This document shows, one piece after another, positions 63,087-64,000 of a stretch of 64,000 bases of DNA. The notes beneath the pieces are model-generated. The model was not told the DNA's origin. It ran no database searches and saw only the letters and a list, made by a program, of their open reading frames with translations. Location of the stretch: assembly GCF_018403245.1 (NCBI RefSeq), contig NZ_BOSH01000005.1:248001-312000 (forward strand), written 5' to 3'. Position 1 is the stretch's first letter, and each line of letters begins with the position of its first letter. Source of the stretch: Paenibacillus sp. J2TS4. Lineage in GTDB: Bacteria > Bacillota > Bacilli > Paenibacillales > NBRC-103111. The translations under genes and the position numbers were made by a program.

Positions 63087-64000
63087 CTAATCCTTCACTA
63101 AATTCAAAAACCGATGGTATTCTTGCTCCCACCGGGCGCCCTCTTCCGGCAAATAAGTATCGATGGCAAAAGATCCCCGAATCGCCGACCTGGCTTCCTG
63201 GATAGAGTCAAATATACCTGATGCGATCAATTGCATCGCGATGTTCCCAATGGCACTTGCCTCAATCGGCCCTGTCCATACCGGCCTGCCAATGGCACTC
63301 GCTGTGAACTGACATAGGAGCGTATTCTGGATGCCTCCTCCTGCCATATGCAATCCCTTAAACGTCTTATCCGCTAACTGTTCCGTACGTTCAAAAACAT
63401 ACCTATACTTCAATGCCAAGCTTTCCAAAATGCATCTCGCATATTGTCCTTCGGTTTGCGGTACGCTTTGACCGGTTTCTCTACAAAAGCGGCTAATTTG
63501 CCGGGTCATGTGAACCGGCTTCAAAAACATCTCGTGATCCGGGTCGATTAAAGAGCGGAAAGGCTCGCTCTGCTCAGCCAATTTCGATAATTCAGCAAAG
63601 GAGTACTCTTTTCCATTCTTTATCCATTCGTTTCTGCACTCTTGAAGCAACCACAATCCCATAATGTTTTTTAACAAACGATAGGTTCCCTGTACGCCGC
63701 CTTCGTTAGTGAAGTTCCATTCAAGCGCCTGCTGACTTAAAACGGGCTGCTGCACTTCCGTCCCCAACAAAGACCACGTTCCGGAAATCAAATACGCGAA
63801 GTCGGAATCCGCAGCAGGAACCGCCAAAACAGCCGAAGCTGTATCATGCTCGCCCACGGCCACAACAGGCAGCGGCCCCATATCCAGTTCTTCGCAGACG
63901 ATCGGTGTCAGCAAACCGACAACCGTTCCCGGCTCAACGACCTCTGCAAACCATTCCCGAGGAATGCCCAGTTCGCGCAGCAGAGCGCCATCCCATTCCC
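63087..64000 (-). CDS. rhaB: Rhamnulokinase-like FGGY-family carbohydrate kinase (5' part outside window)
   Basis: The frame is open to the right edge, giving about 304 C-terminal residues; the codons before 63914 (reading EWDGALLRELGIPREWF) continue the protein. Features of rhamnulokinases: VVAVGEHDTASAVLAVPA, YLISGTWSLLGTE, a PFRSLIDPDHEMFLKP segment, GQYARCILESLALKYRYVFE and LHMAGGGIQNTLLCQFTA, the phosphate-binding GGG. Rhamnulokinase phosphorylates L-rhamnulose. The N-terminal domain and start lie beyond 64000. The gene is read leftward but is separated from the transport operon by the convergent peptidase gene. Confidence 0.88.
   Translation of the reverse strand, partial: EWDGALLRELGIPREWFAEVVEPGTVVGLLTPIVCEELDMGPLPVVAVGEHDTASAVLAVPAADSDFAYLISGTWSLLGTEVQQPVLSQQALEWNFTNEGGVQGTYRLLKNIMGLWLLQECRNEWIKNGKEYSFAELSKLAEQSEPFRSLIDPDHEMFLKPVHMTRQISRFCRETGQSVPQTEGQYARCILESLALKYRYVFERTEQLADKTFKGLHMAGGGIQNTLLCQFTASAIGRPVWTGPIEASAIGNIAMQLIASGIFDSIQEARSAIRGSFAIDTYLPEEGARWEQEYHRFLNLVKD

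Noticed and set aside
1..64000. Search by eye for CRISPR arrays, tRNA and rRNA genes
   Set aside because: No regularly spaced direct repeats of CRISPR type, no tRNA-like cloverleaf ends and no rRNA-like conserved blocks were seen; a tool search (tRNAscan-SE, barrnap, CRISPR finder) would settle this.

Overview
The window looks like a chromosomal segment of a spore-forming, low-to-mid GC Firmicute, most likely Paenibacillus or a close relative. This is inferred from gene content: many CUT1 sugar ABC transporters of the lipoprotein/two-permease type with YesM/YesN-like or AraC regulators, a T-box leader, a Spo0E-like protein, TTG/GTG starts behind strong GGAGG ribosome binding sites, and an IS110 relic. 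I see no rRNA, tRNA or CRISPR array.

Layout. 1-9003 is an AT-rich defence-type island read leftward: a DUF2357 nuclease (runs off the left edge), its McrB-like AAA+ partner, a dead DUF2075 helicase fragment, an orphan membrane protein, a broken small gene and a 1061-residue superfamily 1 helicase. A T-box-like leader and terminator lie just upstream of the helicase. 9353-11342 holds an Xre regulator/membrane protein pair, a small basic Cys-containing protein behind a possible pseudoknot leader, a broken DinB copy and an IS66 scrap. 11413-24042 is a carbohydrate cluster: AraC-type sensor-regulator, two permeases, binding lipoprotein, TIM-barrel isomerase and a 1968-residue secreted phosphoesterase with six repeats. 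24043-27134 is a scrap zone with a decayed gene, a Spo0E-like gene, an Xre regulator, a deleted IS110 and an inverted-repeat-bounded element.

27135-33975 carries a TetR gene divergent from a SnoaL-like/YhgE-like pair with a promoter and a 33-bp palindrome between them, then a headless TetR, a Gfo/Idh/MocA oxidoreductase, an HD-phosphohydrolase relic and two DinB-family genes. 34196-39878 is a GC-rich Opp/Dpp-type peptide transporter with a divergent binding protein. 40172-46003 holds single-gene functions: methyltransferase, conserved unknowns, DUF4362 lipoprotein, VOC protein, AraC regulator, HIT protein. 46429-54383 is a sugar transporter divergent from a histidine kinase/response regulator/binding-protein operon. 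54869-64000 is a rhamnose-type system: DeoR regulator, sugar-binding lipoprotein, an M24-fold protein lacking two metal ligands, two permeases, a double ATPase, a divergent M20 peptidase and a rhamnulokinase running off the right edge.

Most of the window is nutrient uptake under local control. The points most worth a second look are the pseudoknot-like leader at 10271-10345, the T-box ahead of a helicase, the repeat-rich phosphoesterase, the metal-ligand-less M24 protein inside a sugar operon, the palindromic TetR operator, and the duplicated DinB segment.
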